Shown: positions 15,328 through 24,545, numbered from the stretch's first letter. The stretch is DNA of 35,547 nucleotides from Blastocatellia bacterium UBA7656 (GCA_002483445.1 DLHY01000020.1:1-35547), one strand, 5' to 3'. Notes: generated by a model not told the origin, from the sequence alone. Translations and numbers: made by a program.

Positions 15328-18150
15328 ATGACCAGCCATAAACATCTTTCTATGACATTCAGGCGTCTGTCAGCGATGGCGAGCGTATTGGTTTCTTTCG
15401 TCGGCTTGCTCGTCTTAGTCGGGTGGATATTCGACATTGCCTTTCTCAAGAGTGTTCTTCCGGGACTTGTCACGATGAAAGCCAACACCGCGCTCTGCTT
15501 CATACTGTCGGGCGCGTCCCTCTTCATCCTGCGAGTAGAATGGAAGAGCCAGCGAATTTTTTATGCAGGATATGCCTGCGCGATAGCGGTGATTCTGACG
15601 GGCGGGTTGACGCTGACCGAATACATCACGGGTTTGAATCTGCGAATTGACGAGTTGTTTTTCACCGATGACGCTGATGCAGTCAGCACCTTCGTGCCAG
15701 GCCGAATGGCTGTTGCAACCGCGCTCAGCTTTTTCCTGCTGGGGTTCGCTCTTATGTTGTTCGGTGTGCGTCGGGCTTTCGGCCTGATGCAGGGTCTTAT
15801 CTTTGTGTCACTCTCGATTTCGCTGCTCGCTCTGCTCGGCTATCTCCACAGCGCCGATTCTCTTTACAGGATTTTCCCTTATACTCCTGTGGCATTACAT
15901 ACGGCGGTTACATTCATTTTGCTTTCGCTGGGTATTTTATGGGCCAGGACGGATCAGGGGTTTATGGCGATAGTCACAAGCGAGAGCCTTGCGGGCGTTA
16001 TGCTGAGGCGATTGCTCCCTGCTGCATTCCTCCTGCCTATCGTGACAGGGTGGATGCAACTGGTCGGACAGCAGGCCGGTTACTATAACGCGGAATTCGC
16101 ACTGACGCTCTTCTCTCTGATGAATATCTTCATTTTTACGGGCCTCGCCTGGCTGACCGCGAGAATCGTTTACCGGCTCGACACAAAGCGCATCTCGGCG
16201 GAAGAGTCGTTGCGTCAGGCTCACAGCGATCTGGAAATACGGGTCAGAGAAAGAACGGTTGAACTGGAAGCGAGCAATAAACGGCTCCTTGTCGAGATAA
16301 CCGAACGCAGGCAGGCTGAAGAGGCGCTGCGGAAAAATGAAGAATCGCTCCGCCAAACCAAACAGGATGCTGAAAAACGGCTCGAAGAAATAGAGCAGAT
16401 TTACAAGTACGCGCCTGTCGGCCTGTTCTCCTTTGATCGGGATTACCGCTTCGTTCGCATCAACGAGCGCATGGCTGAGATCAATGGCTTTGCGGTAGAA
16501 GAACATATAGGCAAGAGCATGTGGGAAGTCGTCCCCGACCTTGCTGATCGACTCGTGGAAGTCTATCGTCCGGTTTATGAGCGAGCAGAGCCTGTTGTGG
16601 AAGTGGAGCTTCATGGGAGGACTCCCAAGGCTCCTGACACAGACCGCGACTGGCTGGCCAGCTATTTTCCTTTCAAATCAGAAACAGGCGAAGTCATCGG
16701 CCTGATCGGGGCCGTCCTTGAAATCACCGAGCGGAGACGGACAGAAACGGCGTTGAGATCGAGTCAGGCTCGCTTCGCAGGAATTCTTGACATCGCCGAC
16801 GATGCGATCATCTCCGTAGATACCTCCCAACGCATCACGCTTTTCAATCAGGGAGCCGAAAAGATTTTCGGTTATACGCATGAGGAGGTCATCGGTCAGC
16901 CATTGGATATGCTGATGCCTATTCGCTTCGCAGAAACCCATCGGCAACACCTCGTCGAGCTTGGAGATTCTCCTAACATCTCGCGACGAAGGGGAGAACG
17001 TCTCCAGATATTTGGTCGCCGAAAGGACGGCGGCGAATTCCCAGCCGAAGCCTCTATATCAAAACTCGATCTGGAGGGCGAGAAGATTTTTACGGTCATC
17101 CTGCGCGACGTGACTGATCGCAACCGATCGGAAGAGGCGCTCATAGAAAGCGAGGAACGATTCCGCAGCGCGTTCGAGCACGCGCCTATCGGAATGGCGC
17201 TGATGGGACTGGATGGCCGCTTCCTCAAAGTGAATGCTTCTTTGCTTGAAATCGTCGGTTATAGCGAAGAGGAATTACTGGACCTCAACTTTCAGGTCAT
17301 CACGCACCCCGACGACCTCGAAGCCGACCTTGCATACCTCGACCAGTTGATCGCGGGAAAAATCCGCAGCTATCAGATCGAGAAACGATACATTCACAAA
17401 TTCGGCCACGAGGTCTGGGCATTGTTGAACGGCTCTCTTGTACACGACGCCTACGGCAAACCGATTTATGGTATTGAGCAGATTCAGGACATCGCCGAGC
17501 GCAAGCGGACGCGCGATCAGATTGAGCAGTCGCTCAAAGAAAAAGAGGTACTCCTGAAAGAAATCCATCATCGGGTCAAAAACAACCTTCAAATAATCCA
17601 TAGCCTGTTCAACCTGCAATCGAATCATATCGAAGACCGACGGGCGATTGATATGCTCCGCGAAAGTCAGAATCGAGTCTATTCTATGGCCCTCGTTCAC
17701 GAACACCTTTATCAGTCAAAAGACCTTGCCAGCATAGACTTCGCCAGATATGTAAAAACGCTTTCCGAAGATCTGCTTCATTCCTACGAATCCGACACGG
17801 GCAGGCTCTCTCTGGAAGCCAAAGTCGCCGATAACGTAATATTCGGCATCGATACGGCCATTCCCTGCGGACTGATTATAAGCGAACTGGTTTCCAACGC
17901 CCTCAAGCATGGCTTTCCGAATGGAAGAACGGGTCACCTCAAGGTTAGGCTTGGCGTGGACGTTGAAGGTCTGGCCATTCTCATAGTTAAGGACGATGGG
18001 GTTGGCTTCCCCCGAAACCTGGATTTCAGGAATACAACATCGCTCGGCCTGCAATTGGTAAATATCCTGATTGCGCAGTTGGGAGGCTCGATAGAGATGA
18101 ACAACGAAAGCGGCACGACCTTCAGGATGACTTTCCCCACAGCACAGTGA
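15328..18150 (+). CDS. Membrane multi-PAS sensor histidine kinase (HisKA_2/HWE-like)
   Basis: A 940-residue sensor kinase. Residues about 15-290 contain seven or eight hydrophobic segments (a MASE-like sensory membrane region). They are followed by a coiled coil (about 290-365; LEIRVRERTVELEASNKRL) and three PAS domains (about 370-480, 485-605 and 610-725), each ending in a typical ITERR/VTDRN/IAERK linker. The phosphoacceptor region is KEIHHRVKNNLQ, with His747/His748, of the HisKA_2 type, followed by an HATPase domain with SELVSNALKHG (N box), DDGVGFP (G1) and GLQLV. This type often signals through a stand-alone receiver. ATG 15328 is used because gagaagg lies at normal spacing; a GTG at 15280 has no site. 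The next gene, 21 bases downstream, begins with a receiver domain that could be its partner. Confidence 0.92.
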   Translation: MTSHKHLSMTFRRLSAMASVLVSFVGLLVLVGWIFDIAFLKSVLPGLVTMKANTALCFILSGASLFILRVEWKSQRIFYAGYACAIAVILTGGLTLTEYITGLNLRIDELFFTDDADAVSTFVPGRMAVATALSFFLLGFALMLFGVRRAFGLMQGLIFVSLSISLLALLGYLHSADSLYRIFPYTPVALHTAVTFILLSLGILWARTDQGFMAIVTSESLAGVMLRRLLPAAFLLPIVTGWMQLVGQQAGYYNAEFALTLFSLMNIFIFTGLAWLTARIVYRLDTKRISAEESLRQAHSDLEIRVRERTVELEASNKRLLVEITERRQAEEALRKNEESLRQTKQDAEKRLEEIEQIYKYAPVGLFSFDRDYRFVRINERMAEINGFAVEEHIGKSMWEVVPDLADRLVEVYRPVYERAEPVVEVELHGRTPKAPDTDRDWLASYFPFKSETGEVIGLIGAVLEITERRRTETALRSSQARFAGILDIADDAIISVDTSQRITLFNQGAEKIFGYTHEEVIGQPLDMLMPIRFAETHRQHLVELGDSPNISRRRGERLQIFGRRKDGGEFPAEASISKLDLEGEKIFTVILRDVTDRNRSEEALIESEERFRSAFEHAPIGMALMGLDGRFLKVNASLLEIVGYSEEELLDLNFQVITHPDDLEADLAYLDQLIAGKIRSYQIEKRYIHKFGHEVWALLNGSLVHDAYGKPIYGIEQIQDIAERKRTRDQIEQSLKEKEVLLKEIHHRVKNNLQIIHSLFNLQSNHIEDRRAIDMLRESQNRVYSMALVHEHLYQSKDLASIDFARYVKTLSEDLLHSYESDTGRLSLEAKVADNVIFGIDTAIPCGLIISELVSNALKHGFPNGRTGHLKVRLGVDVEGLAILIVKDDGVGFPRNLDFRNTTSLGLQLVNILIAQLGGSIEMNNESGTTFRMTFPTAQ

Positions 18151-18171
18151 ATTGCCAGGGAGGTTTCTATC

Positions 18172-20136
18172 ATGGACAGTGCGAGAATAATGATCGTCGA
18201 AGATGAAGGCATCGTGGCAATGGATCTTGAGCATCGGTTGAAGAATCTCGGCCACGAAGTCGCAGCAGTAGCTTCAAGCGGAGAAGAGGCGATTCGGAAG
18301 GCAGCCGCAGTGCAGCCGCAACTCGTACTCATGGATATCAGGCTCAAAGGCCGGATGGACGGCATAGAAACGGCTCGCGCGATTCAGGATGTCGTAAAAG
18401 CCCCCATCGTTTACCTGACTGCCCATGCCGATGATAGCACTGTCGAGCGCGCGAAAATGACCGAGCCTCACGCCTACCTTCTCAAGCCCTTTAAGGAAGT
18501 AGACCTGCGGGTCGCCATCGAGATGGCGCTCTACAAACATGAGATGGAACAAAAGCTGTGGGAAAGCCGCCAGTGGCTATCGACCACGCTCAACTCCATA
18601 GCCGATGCAGTCATTGCCACCGACAAGAATGGCAGAGTTGTTTTCATCAATCCGGTCGCCGCGCGTTTGACCGGATGGCAACAGGAAGAAGCGCGCGGAC
18701 GTGACGAGGATGAAATTTTCAATATCATAGATGGAGCTTCGCGGGCCGTCATTGAAAGCCCGGTCAGAAAAGTCCTGAAGGAACGCGCCATCTCCACACT
18801 CACCAGCAATAAGATACTGATTTCAAAAGACCGAAGAGAAACCCCGATTGGCGACAGCGCAGCGCCGCTCCTGGATGAGAACGGCGAGATGATTGGCGTG
18901 GTCATGGTTTTCCGGGACATCACCGAGCAGAAGCTTGCACAGGAAACCCTTCGAGCAAAAGAAGAGCAGCTTCGCCAGATGCAGAAGATGGAGGCGGTTG
19001 GCCGTCTGGCGGGCGGCATCGCTCATGACTTCAACAATATGTTGACGGCGATACTCGGATACTCATCGCTGTTGGAAATAGATGCGGGGGGAAACGAATT
19101 TCTTTTGTCGAGCGTCAGGGAAATCAAAAAAGCCGGAGAACGCTCGGCTTCGCTCACCCAGCAGTTGCTCGCCTTCAGTCGCAAACAGATGCTTCAGCCT
19201 AAGGTATTCGATCTGAACACAGTCGTCGCGGATATGGATAAAATGCTTAGAAGACTCTTCGGCGAAAACATCGAACTGGTGACCGTGCCAGACTCTTCGC
19301 CGTGTACAGTGAAAGCAGACCCCGGCCAGATCGGGCAGGTGATCATGAACCTTGCGATCAACGCAAAGCACGCCATGCCGAAAGGCGGCAAACTTTTCGT
19401 CAAAACTCAGAAATCTGATATTGAGGAAGGACAGGAGGCTGCGCCCAGCGTCGCGGCTGGTCGATACGTGGTTCTGGTAGTGGCCGACACCGGATGTGGA
19501 ATGGACGAAGAGACGAAAGCTCACATCTTCGAACCTTTTTTCACAACCAAAGATATAGGGATGGGTACGGGTCTGGGCCTGGCAACCGTTTACGGCATAA
19601 TCAAACAAAGCGGCGGCGATATTACTTTCTCCAGCCAGTTGGGTGTCGGCACGACGTTCAACATTTTTCTGCCGACCGCTCGGGAAGCAAGCGTCGCTCA
19701 ATTCGATCAGGACGACTTGCTCTATCTGCCTCGCGGCACTGAGACTGTGCTGCTGGTTGAAGACGAGGCCGCCGTCCGCGATCTTGAACACCTCATACTG
19801 AGCGAGCAGGGCTACAGAGTGCTGACAGCGACAAACGGCGAGGAGGCATTGCGCGTAGCCAGCCAACACGAGGGTCATATAGACCTGTTGCTGACCGATG
19901 TGGTGATGCCTCAAATGGGCGGAACGGAACTGGCGGAGCGGCTGAGGCGTTTGCGGCCCGATTTGAAAATTCTATTCACATCAGGCTATACCGAAGACGC
20001 GATCTTTCAAAACGCAGGGCCAGACCCTGAGATGGCGTTCATTCCGAAACCGTTCCAGCCTTCCGAGTTTGCCCGGAAGGTAAGAGACACGCTCGGTGAG
20101 TCGGTCAGACCCGAAGGCTCGATGGACGAAAAGTAA
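18172..20136 (+). CDS. Hybrid histidine kinase REC-PAS-HisKA-HATPase-REC
   Basis: A 654-residue cytoplasmic signalling protein without membrane segments. The N-terminal receiver (5-125) carries Asp10/Asp11-like acidic residues, phosphoacceptor Asp55 (LVLMDIRL) and Lys in LLKPF. A PAS domain (about 135-255) ends in FRDITEQK. The HisKA motif is GGIAHDFNN with His285, and the HATPase shows NLAINAKHAMP (N box), DTGCGMDEE (G1) and GMGTGLGLATVYGI (G2). The C-terminal receiver (about 520-645) has Asp576 (LLLTDVVMPQMGG) and FIPKPF. A kinase with receivers at both ends can accept phosphate from the upstream kinase and pass it on. No output DNA-binding domain or Hpt is seen nearby, so the final target is unknown. 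The start has ggagg upstream. A hairpin downstream ends the pair. Confidence 0.93.
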   Translation: MDSARIMIVEDEGIVAMDLEHRLKNLGHEVAAVASSGEEAIRKAAAVQPQLVLMDIRLKGRMDGIETARAIQDVVKAPIVYLTAHADDSTVERAKMTEPHAYLLKPFKEVDLRVAIEMALYKHEMEQKLWESRQWLSTTLNSIADAVIATDKNGRVVFINPVAARLTGWQQEEARGRDEDEIFNIIDGASRAVIESPVRKVLKERAISTLTSNKILISKDRRETPIGDSAAPLLDENGEMIGVVMVFRDITEQKLAQETLRAKEEQLRQMQKMEAVGRLAGGIAHDFNNMLTAILGYSSLLEIDAGGNEFLLSSVREIKKAGERSASLTQQLLAFSRKQMLQPKVFDLNTVVADMDKMLRRLFGENIELVTVPDSSPCTVKADPGQIGQVIMNLAINAKHAMPKGGKLFVKTQKSDIEEGQEAAPSVAAGRYVVLVVADTGCGMDEETKAHIFEPFFTTKDIGMGTGLGLATVYGIIKQSGGDITFSSQLGVGTTFNIFLPTAREASVAQFDQDDLLYLPRGTETVLLVEDEAAVRDLEHLILSEQGYRVLTATNGEEALRVASQHEGHIDLLLTDVVMPQMGGTELAERLRRLRPDLKILFTSGYTEDAIFQNAGPDPEMAFIPKPFQPSEFARKVRDTLGESVRPEGSMDEK

Positions 20137-20188
20137 TTGAGTATCTCCGTAAGTAGTCAGAATCAGGCATAAATCGCGGGGATGGAAT

Positions 20189-20226
20189 TGATGATGATTG
20201 CGCAGCCTGTTGCGCAGCCATCATCA
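20189..20226. terminator. Dyad between convergent genes (bidirectional terminator or repeat)
   Basis: Arms tgatgatg (20189-20196) and catcatca (20219-20226) enclose two copies of tgcgcag. It lies between the convergent hybrid kinase and pckA. There is no strong T-tract on either side, so termination is inferred from location. The inner gcagcctgttg is shared with the palindrome at 805-825. Confidence 0.45.
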
Positions 20227-20240
20227 CATCAAACTTTCTG

Positions 20241-21809
20241 CTATTCGACTGCGCGGCTGATTTCGGGGTTGAGTCCTTCCCATTTTTTCATGTACTCGCG
20301 CCGTTCTGATTTCAAGCGTTCAACTATCGCTTTGTACTCGTCCATCCTTCCCTGACTCTCGTAGAGTTTGCGCGGCTGAAGTATGTCTTCATCCTCACGC
20401 CCAAGATCGGGAATGCTTGTTGCGACGAGATAGCCGAAATCCTTGTCTTCGTCCCACTCAATCGTGCCTTCGGCAATGCCTTTCACGATGGCTGATGAAT
20501 GCTGTATGCGAACCTTCTTCGATCTTTCGTCTGCGTCGCCTCCGCCCACGCGGCCAGTGTTGAGGAGATAGACATCCATGGGCGATGAATCCAGCAGTTC
20601 CCAGAATCGATTGCCCTGCTGGGCATGTTTGAGCGGAAAGAATGGATTCGTCCCCGGCACGCGCAAAAATTTTCCGGCCTCAGCCGCGCCTCCGGCAGAT
20701 GTGCCGCGCGTCTCGCCAAGCATAAAGTAAGCCGCCGCCTGATGGCGATTGAGTCGCGCTACACCGGGAATGATGTTGTCGTTGCGGTTGAGTATCAAAA
20801 GAAAATCCGCCGTGTTTATCTCTCGCGCATCCAGCGCGCCAGAGATATCGGCCATGCGCACCACCGAGCGACCGTTCTGCGTGTAGGACGTGTCGTAGAA
20901 ATCAAGTTCGCCTGCTTCCGATTGCGAAACGTTTTCGAGGTAAGCATGTCGGCTGGCGACCGCCGTGTAGATAGTAGGTTCGTCTCGCTCGTTGAGTCCG
21001 AAGGTTTTGGCGAAGCACCCGTTTTCCGTTGCGTAAACCTTGCCGCCGGGCATCAGAGCCACGAAATCATCCTGCACGGGAGAAGAGTTGTTCTGTTTGG
21101 TGAAAGTCGTCGTCGTTTTGCCGGTGCCTGAAAGACCGATTATCAATCCGACGCGATTTCTCTCGCCCACGGGTATGACCTTGCAGCCCGCGTGCAGCGA
21201 AAGTCCTCCGCGATCATAGATTATCTGATTCCACATTCGCAGGCCGCCCTTTTTCGACTCGCCGAAGTAATCGCTGTTGAAGACGCGCGTTATGCCGTTC
21301 GCCAGATCGACTGCGATCAACCGATCCGCCGGATAGCCTGACATGACGAGGTTAGGCGTGTAGACGACTGTAAGCTGCGGCTCGAAGCCCGAAAGCTCTT
21401 CTTCGGTCGCGGGGTAATAGAGGTGCTGTTGCATGGCGGCTACGTTCGCATTCGAGCGTTCGATTATGAGTCGGGCAGGGACGCGAAACTGAGGGTCATT
21501 GCCGATGAATCCGTCGACTACGATCATCTCCGAGGAACGGATGTAGTCGTTCTGAAGTTTTGAAACTCTCTCGTATTCTTCTCTGGTGATCGTCTGTGAA
21601 TCGTGATGCTGGGGAGTGTTTGTGACGACGTAGGTTGAAAGTTTCGATCTGGCATCGACTCGCGTTTGAGTGTTGGTGTTGTCGTGGCGAGTGATGCGCG
21701 TGTTGGGCATCTCCTCAGTCAGTTCCCGCAGCCGTTCCGGCTTGGGGTTCCAGATGAGGCTCTTAGGCTCGACCGGCAACCCGGATGGTTTGGTTAATGG
21801 CTTGCTCAT
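20241..21809 (-). CDS. pckA: ATP-dependent phosphoenolpyruvate carboxykinase
   Basis: A 522-residue enzyme converting oxaloacetate and ATP to phosphoenolpyruvate, CO2 and ADP, a gluconeogenic step in the cytoplasm. The kinase-1a P-loop GLSGTGKTT carries Lys231, followed by the metal and substrate motifs PVQDDFVALMPGGKVYATENGCFAKT. The ATP-type R(S/G)GT substrate segment appears as ETRGTSAGGA, and LLNTGRVGGGDA is also typical. Length fits the ATP-dependent family (520-540). The first 60 residues are polar and less conserved. The start ATG has ggagg about nine bases upstream. The upstream 297 bases include a large inverted repeat. It is likely a monocistronic gene. Confidence 0.95.
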   Translation of the reverse strand: MSKPLTKPSGLPVEPKSLIWNPKPERLRELTEEMPNTRITRHDNTNTQTRVDARSKLSTYVVTNTPQHHDSQTITREEYERVSKLQNDYIRSSEMIVVDGFIGNDPQFRVPARLIIERSNANVAAMQQHLYYPATEEELSGFEPQLTVVYTPNLVMSGYPADRLIAVDLANGITRVFNSDYFGESKKGGLRMWNQIIYDRGGLSLHAGCKVIPVGERNRVGLIIGLSGTGKTTTTFTKQNNSSPVQDDFVALMPGGKVYATENGCFAKTFGLNERDEPTIYTAVASRHAYLENVSQSEAGELDFYDTSYTQNGRSVVRMADISGALDAREINTADFLLILNRNDNIIPGVARLNRHQAAAYFMLGETRGTSAGGAAEAGKFLRVPGTNPFFPLKHAQQGNRFWELLDSSPMDVYLLNTGRVGGGDADERSKKVRIQHSSAIVKGIAEGTIEWDEDKDFGYLVATSIPDLGREDEDILQPRKLYESQGRMDEYKAIVERLKSERREYMKKWEGLNPEISRAVE

Positions 21810-21929
21810 TGATTTCTATCCCTCCGTGCATTTTGGCGACCGTCAGATTTTGGAATCCAATAATAACCGACTGCTGGCATCGGGGCAAATGGGCATGGTT
21901 GGAGGGGATAAGTATGCAGTTTTGCGATA

Positions 21930-22087
21930 GGGCCATTTAATTTTCAGCCGAAAGGAAAGAACCACCGATGAACACAGATAAACACAGATGATAGGGGAAA
22001 AAAACAGACAAATCTTAGGTTTTTTCTCTATTGGTGTTCATCGGTGGTTTTTCTCTTTTGTCTGTCTTTCGAAAAACTAAATGGCCC
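21930..22087. repeat. 158-bp inverted-repeat element between pckA and lysC
   Basis: Terminal arms gggccattta (21930-21939) and taaatggccc (22078-22087) are perfect. Internal 16-bp arms aaccaccgatgaacac (21960-21975) and its complement (22034-22049) are perfect too, with purine-rich, partly matched sequence between. The internal part, with its acacagataaacacagatg continuation, is a sequence I have seen as dispersed intergenic repeats in unrelated GC-rich bacteria. It has the form of a small non-autonomous palindromic element (MITE-like), and its hairpin also sits just after the lysC stop, where it could end that transcript. Confidence 0.7.
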
Positions 22088-22106
22088 TGGTTTTGCGGGC
22101 GCGCGC

Positions 22107-23501
22107 TCAGGCGAACACGCTCTCCTCGACTTCGGCGAAGAACTCGCTGTGCAGGTCTCGCACCACTTCATCCGTATCCGATTCATCGATGACGAAAGTC
22201 AGGTTTATCTCCGATGCGCCCTGACTTATCATGTTCACGTTCGTTTTCGAAATCGCGCCGAAGAGTCGAGCAGCCACTCCGGGCGTGAATTTCAGATTGT
22301 CTCCCACTACACACACAATCGCCTTGCCCCGTTCGACGCTCACTTCGCCGAAACCTGCCAGATCGCGCTCTATGGCCTCAAGCCTGTCGCTTGTGTCGAG
22401 CGTCATCGAGACCGACACTTCCGATGTCGTCACCACATCTACGGAAGTGTGATGGCGATCAAAGACCTCGAATATCGCGCGCAGGAACCCGCAGGCCAGA
22501 AGCATTCGCGTCGAGGCGACATTGATGATGGTCACCCCACGTTTGAAGGCGATTGATTTGATCAGATTGCGCGAAGGCTGGGGACGAGCGACTATCCGAG
22601 TCCCTTCGCACGACGGATTGCGCGTGTTGTAGATATGCACGGGTATATCCTTCTCGACGGCGGGCAGAACGGTGCTTGGGTGAAGAACCTTCGCGCCGAA
22701 GTAAGAGAGTTCAGCCGCCTCGCTGAATGAAATGACTCTGATGCGACGGGCGTCGGGTATGATGCGCGGGTCAGCAGTCATCAGCCCATCGACGTCAGTC
22801 CATATCTCGATGGAATCGGCTCCCAGAGCCGATCCTATGATCGCAGCCGAATAATCCGATCCTCCTCGCCCGATGGTGGTCGTCACCCCGTCCGGGGTCG
22901 AGCCGATGAAACCCTGAACCACAGGCACTCGACCCGATTTGACGAGCGGCAATAATTCTTTGGCGGCTCGCTTTTCGGTTTCAACCGGGTCAGGCGCGGC
23001 GCTGGTGAAATGATCATCGGTGATTAGGAATCGGCGGGAATCGACCAGTGTCGCGTCTATCCCGTGCGACCATAAAGCAGCCGTGACGATGAGCGACGAC
23101 AATCGCTCGCCGAAAGAAACTATCGCGTCCTGACTGCGGGGAGTGAGTTCGCCGAGAGTGGCTATCGATCTTGCAAGCCCTTCGAGCGCGGCGAGCTTGT
23201 CGTCTATCTGCTGCTCCACCGCCGCGAGCGAGTATTCGTCCGAGTCTCTGGACGATGGCGAAAGCAATTCTCTCACGCATGAAAGATGACGCTCTCGAAG
23301 CTCGCAGATGATTGAAGCGGCATCATCAAACCGCCGCTCATTGGCCACTCGCGCAATGCGAAGCAAAGTGTCAGTGACTCGCGCCATCGCCGACACGACG
23401 ACGACCGGTTTGCGATCAAGTCGCCCTCTGACTATCTCGATAACATTTTCTATGGCGTCAGCATCCTGAACGGACGTGCCGCCGAATTTCATCACGATCA
23501 T
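22107..23501 (-). CDS. lysC: Aspartate kinase with two ACT domains
   Basis: A 464-residue aspartokinase, the first step of the pathway to lysine, methionine and threonine. The N terminus is the diagnostic MKFGGTSVQDADAI (residues 4-17). The catalytic domain runs to about residue 290, with TIGRGGSDYSAAIIGSALGA and EIWTDVDGLMTADPRI. Two ACT domains occupy the C-terminal part (GVTIINVASTRMLLACGFL and AIVCVVGDNLKFTPGVAARLF), as in lysine- or threonine-inhibited enzymes. Lys inhibition cannot be told by eye. The start ATG has gagaagg upstream. It is the last gene of a minus-strand run from thrC, separated from the SDR by a simple-repeat array of 140 bases, so co-transcription is likely but not certain. 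Confidence 0.94.
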   Translation of the reverse strand: MIVMKFGGTSVQDADAIENVIEIVRGRLDRKPVVVVSAMARVTDTLLRIARVANERRFDDAASIICELRERHLSCVRELLSPSSRDSDEYSLAAVEQQIDDKLAALEGLARSIATLGELTPRSQDAIVSFGERLSSLIVTAALWSHGIDATLVDSRRFLITDDHFTSAAPDPVETEKRAAKELLPLVKSGRVPVVQGFIGSTPDGVTTTIGRGGSDYSAAIIGSALGADSIEIWTDVDGLMTADPRIIPDARRIRVISFSEAAELSYFGAKVLHPSTVLPAVEKDIPVHIYNTRNPSCEGTRIVARPQPSRNLIKSIAFKRGVTIINVASTRMLLACGFLRAIFEVFDRHHTSVDVVTTSEVSVSMTLDTSDRLEAIERDLAGFGEVSVERGKAIVCVVGDNLKFTPGVAARLFGAISKTNVNMISQGASEINLTFVIDESDTDEVVRDLHSEFFAEVEESVFA

Positions 23502-23530
23502 ATTCGCCTTCTCGATGGGGGATGGGAGAA

Positions 23531-23647
23531 GGTGAAGAGGTGAGGGGGTGATAAAACTCTTTCACCTGTTCACCTCTTCACCCTTTCACCTCTTCACCCT
23601 TTCACCTGTTCACCTCTTCACCCCTTCACCTCTTCACCTCTTCATCC
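23531..23647. repeat. Octamer tandem array (ttcacctc)x10 with inverted copy
   Basis: About ten imperfect copies of ttcacctc/ttcaccct/ttcacctg run from 23561 to 23644, ending in the stop codon of the SDR gene. Upstream, ggtgaagaggtga (23531-23543) is the exact complement of tcacctcttcacc within the array (23570-23582), so the RNA can fold. The array fills the space before lysC. No function is evident; copy number may vary by slippage. Confidence 0.8.
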
Positions 23648-24400
23648 GCACAGCACAGAGCCGCCGTTGACGTTTATCACTTCGCCCGTGATGTGGCGGG
23701 CGAGGTCTGAGGCAAGAAACAGTATCGGCCCCGCCACATCATCCGCCGTCGCCACTCGACGGAGCGGAATGGCGGCGAGGATTTTGTCAATCTCGCCCGT
23801 CGCGCGCAATGGCTCGGCTGACATATCCGTATCGACCCATCCGGGCGCGACGCAGTTTACGGTTATACCATAAGGGCCAAGCTCTGCTGCCAGCGATTTC
23901 GTGAGCGATATGATCCCTCCCTTAGACGCGGCATAGTGAGAGTGAAAGGCTTCTCCTCGCTGTCCTGCGGTCGAAGAGACAGTGATGATGTTTCCCGATT
24001 GCTGGAGTTTGAACAGGCGAGCGGCGAAATGGCAGCAGGCGTAAACGCCTTTGAGGTTCACGTCGATTGTTTCCTGCCATGTTCTTTCGTCGAGTTGATC
24101 GATTGCGCCGCCCGTCCATATTCCGGCGTTGGCTACCAGGATATCGAGTCGACCGAACTCTTCAACCGCAGTGCCGAAGAGCATACGCACGTCTTCGAAG
24201 CGCGACACATCGGCCTGAACTGCGATGGCCCGCGCTCCTCTCGCTCGCGCCTGTTCGACTATCGAGTGAGCTTCCTTTTCGTGATTGAAATAATTCAAAA
24301 CCAGCGACGCTCCGAGATTGGCAAACCTTATCGCTGTCGCCGCGCCTATGCCGCGCGATGCGCCGGTTATCAATGCAACCTTGTTCGTTAGATCAAGCAT
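23642..24400 (-). CDS. Short-chain dehydrogenase/reductase, FabG-like
   Basis: A 252-residue classical SDR. The NADP-binding motif TGASRGIG is at residues 12-19, NAGIW follows at about 88, the catalytic Ser lies in VSSTAG, and YAASKGG contributes the Tyr and Lys. The C-terminal segment HITGEVINVNGG is typical of 3-oxoacyl-ACP reductase FabG. The specific substrate is not clear; outside a fab cluster many FabG-like proteins reduce other ketones. ATG 24400 is chosen over the first in-frame start (24427) because gagg lies upstream and the Rossmann strand follows at once. It lies in the thrC-moaD-SDR-lysC run, with two palindromic repeats between it and moaD. Confidence 0.88.
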   Translation of the reverse strand: MLDLTNKVALITGASRGIGAATAIRFANLGASLVLNYFNHEKEAHSIVEQARARGARAIAVQADVSRFEDVRMLFGTAVEEFGRLDILVANAGIWTGGAIDQLDERTWQETIDVNLKGVYACCHFAARLFKLQQSGNIITVSSTAGQRGEAFHSHYAASKGGIISLTKSLAAELGPYGITVNCVAPGWVDTDMSAEPLRATGEIDKILAAIPLRRVATADDVAGPILFLASDLARHITGEVINVNGGSVLCG

Positions 24401-24421
24401 GGATATAACCTCAGAAAAGTG

Positions 24422-24490
24422 GCGCAATCTGACAGATTGCGCGGCTCAAAACTTTCGTGCCTTCAGGGCGCGCAATCTGACAGAGTGCGC
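24422..24490. repeat. Two copies of a gcgcaatct/agattgcgc palindrome
   Basis: The first copy (24422-24442) is a perfect 9-bp arm palindrome with loop gac. The second (24470-24490) is the same with a G for T in one arm. They are 48 bases apart, between the SDR and the MoaD-like gene. They look like a dispersed intergenic palindrome rather than a terminator, since no T-tract follows. Confidence 0.7.
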
Positions 24491-24514
24491 TGCAAGGCTA
24501 CTCCTGATACGAAA

Positions 24515-24545
24515 CGCGAAACAGGCTCTCCAAGCCTGTTTCGCG
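24515..24545 (-). repeat. 13-bp arm hairpin right after the MoaD-like stop
   Basis: cgcgaaacaggct (24515-24527) and agcctgtttcgcg (24533-24545) are exact complements with a five-base loop. The hairpin directly abuts the stop codon of the sulfur carrier gene. It shares the ACAGGCT core with 805-825. It could protect the 3' end or partly stop transcription; no T-tract is present. Confidence 0.65.

Noticed and set aside
19063..19914. 283-codon minus-strand frame opposite the hybrid kinase
   Set aside because: Antisense shadow; the plus strand has all kinase motifs in order.
24515..24545. Hairpin after the MoaD-like gene as an intrinsic terminator
   Set aside because: The stem is strong but no T-tract follows on the minus strand, and the core recurs elsewhere, so it is listed as a repeat.
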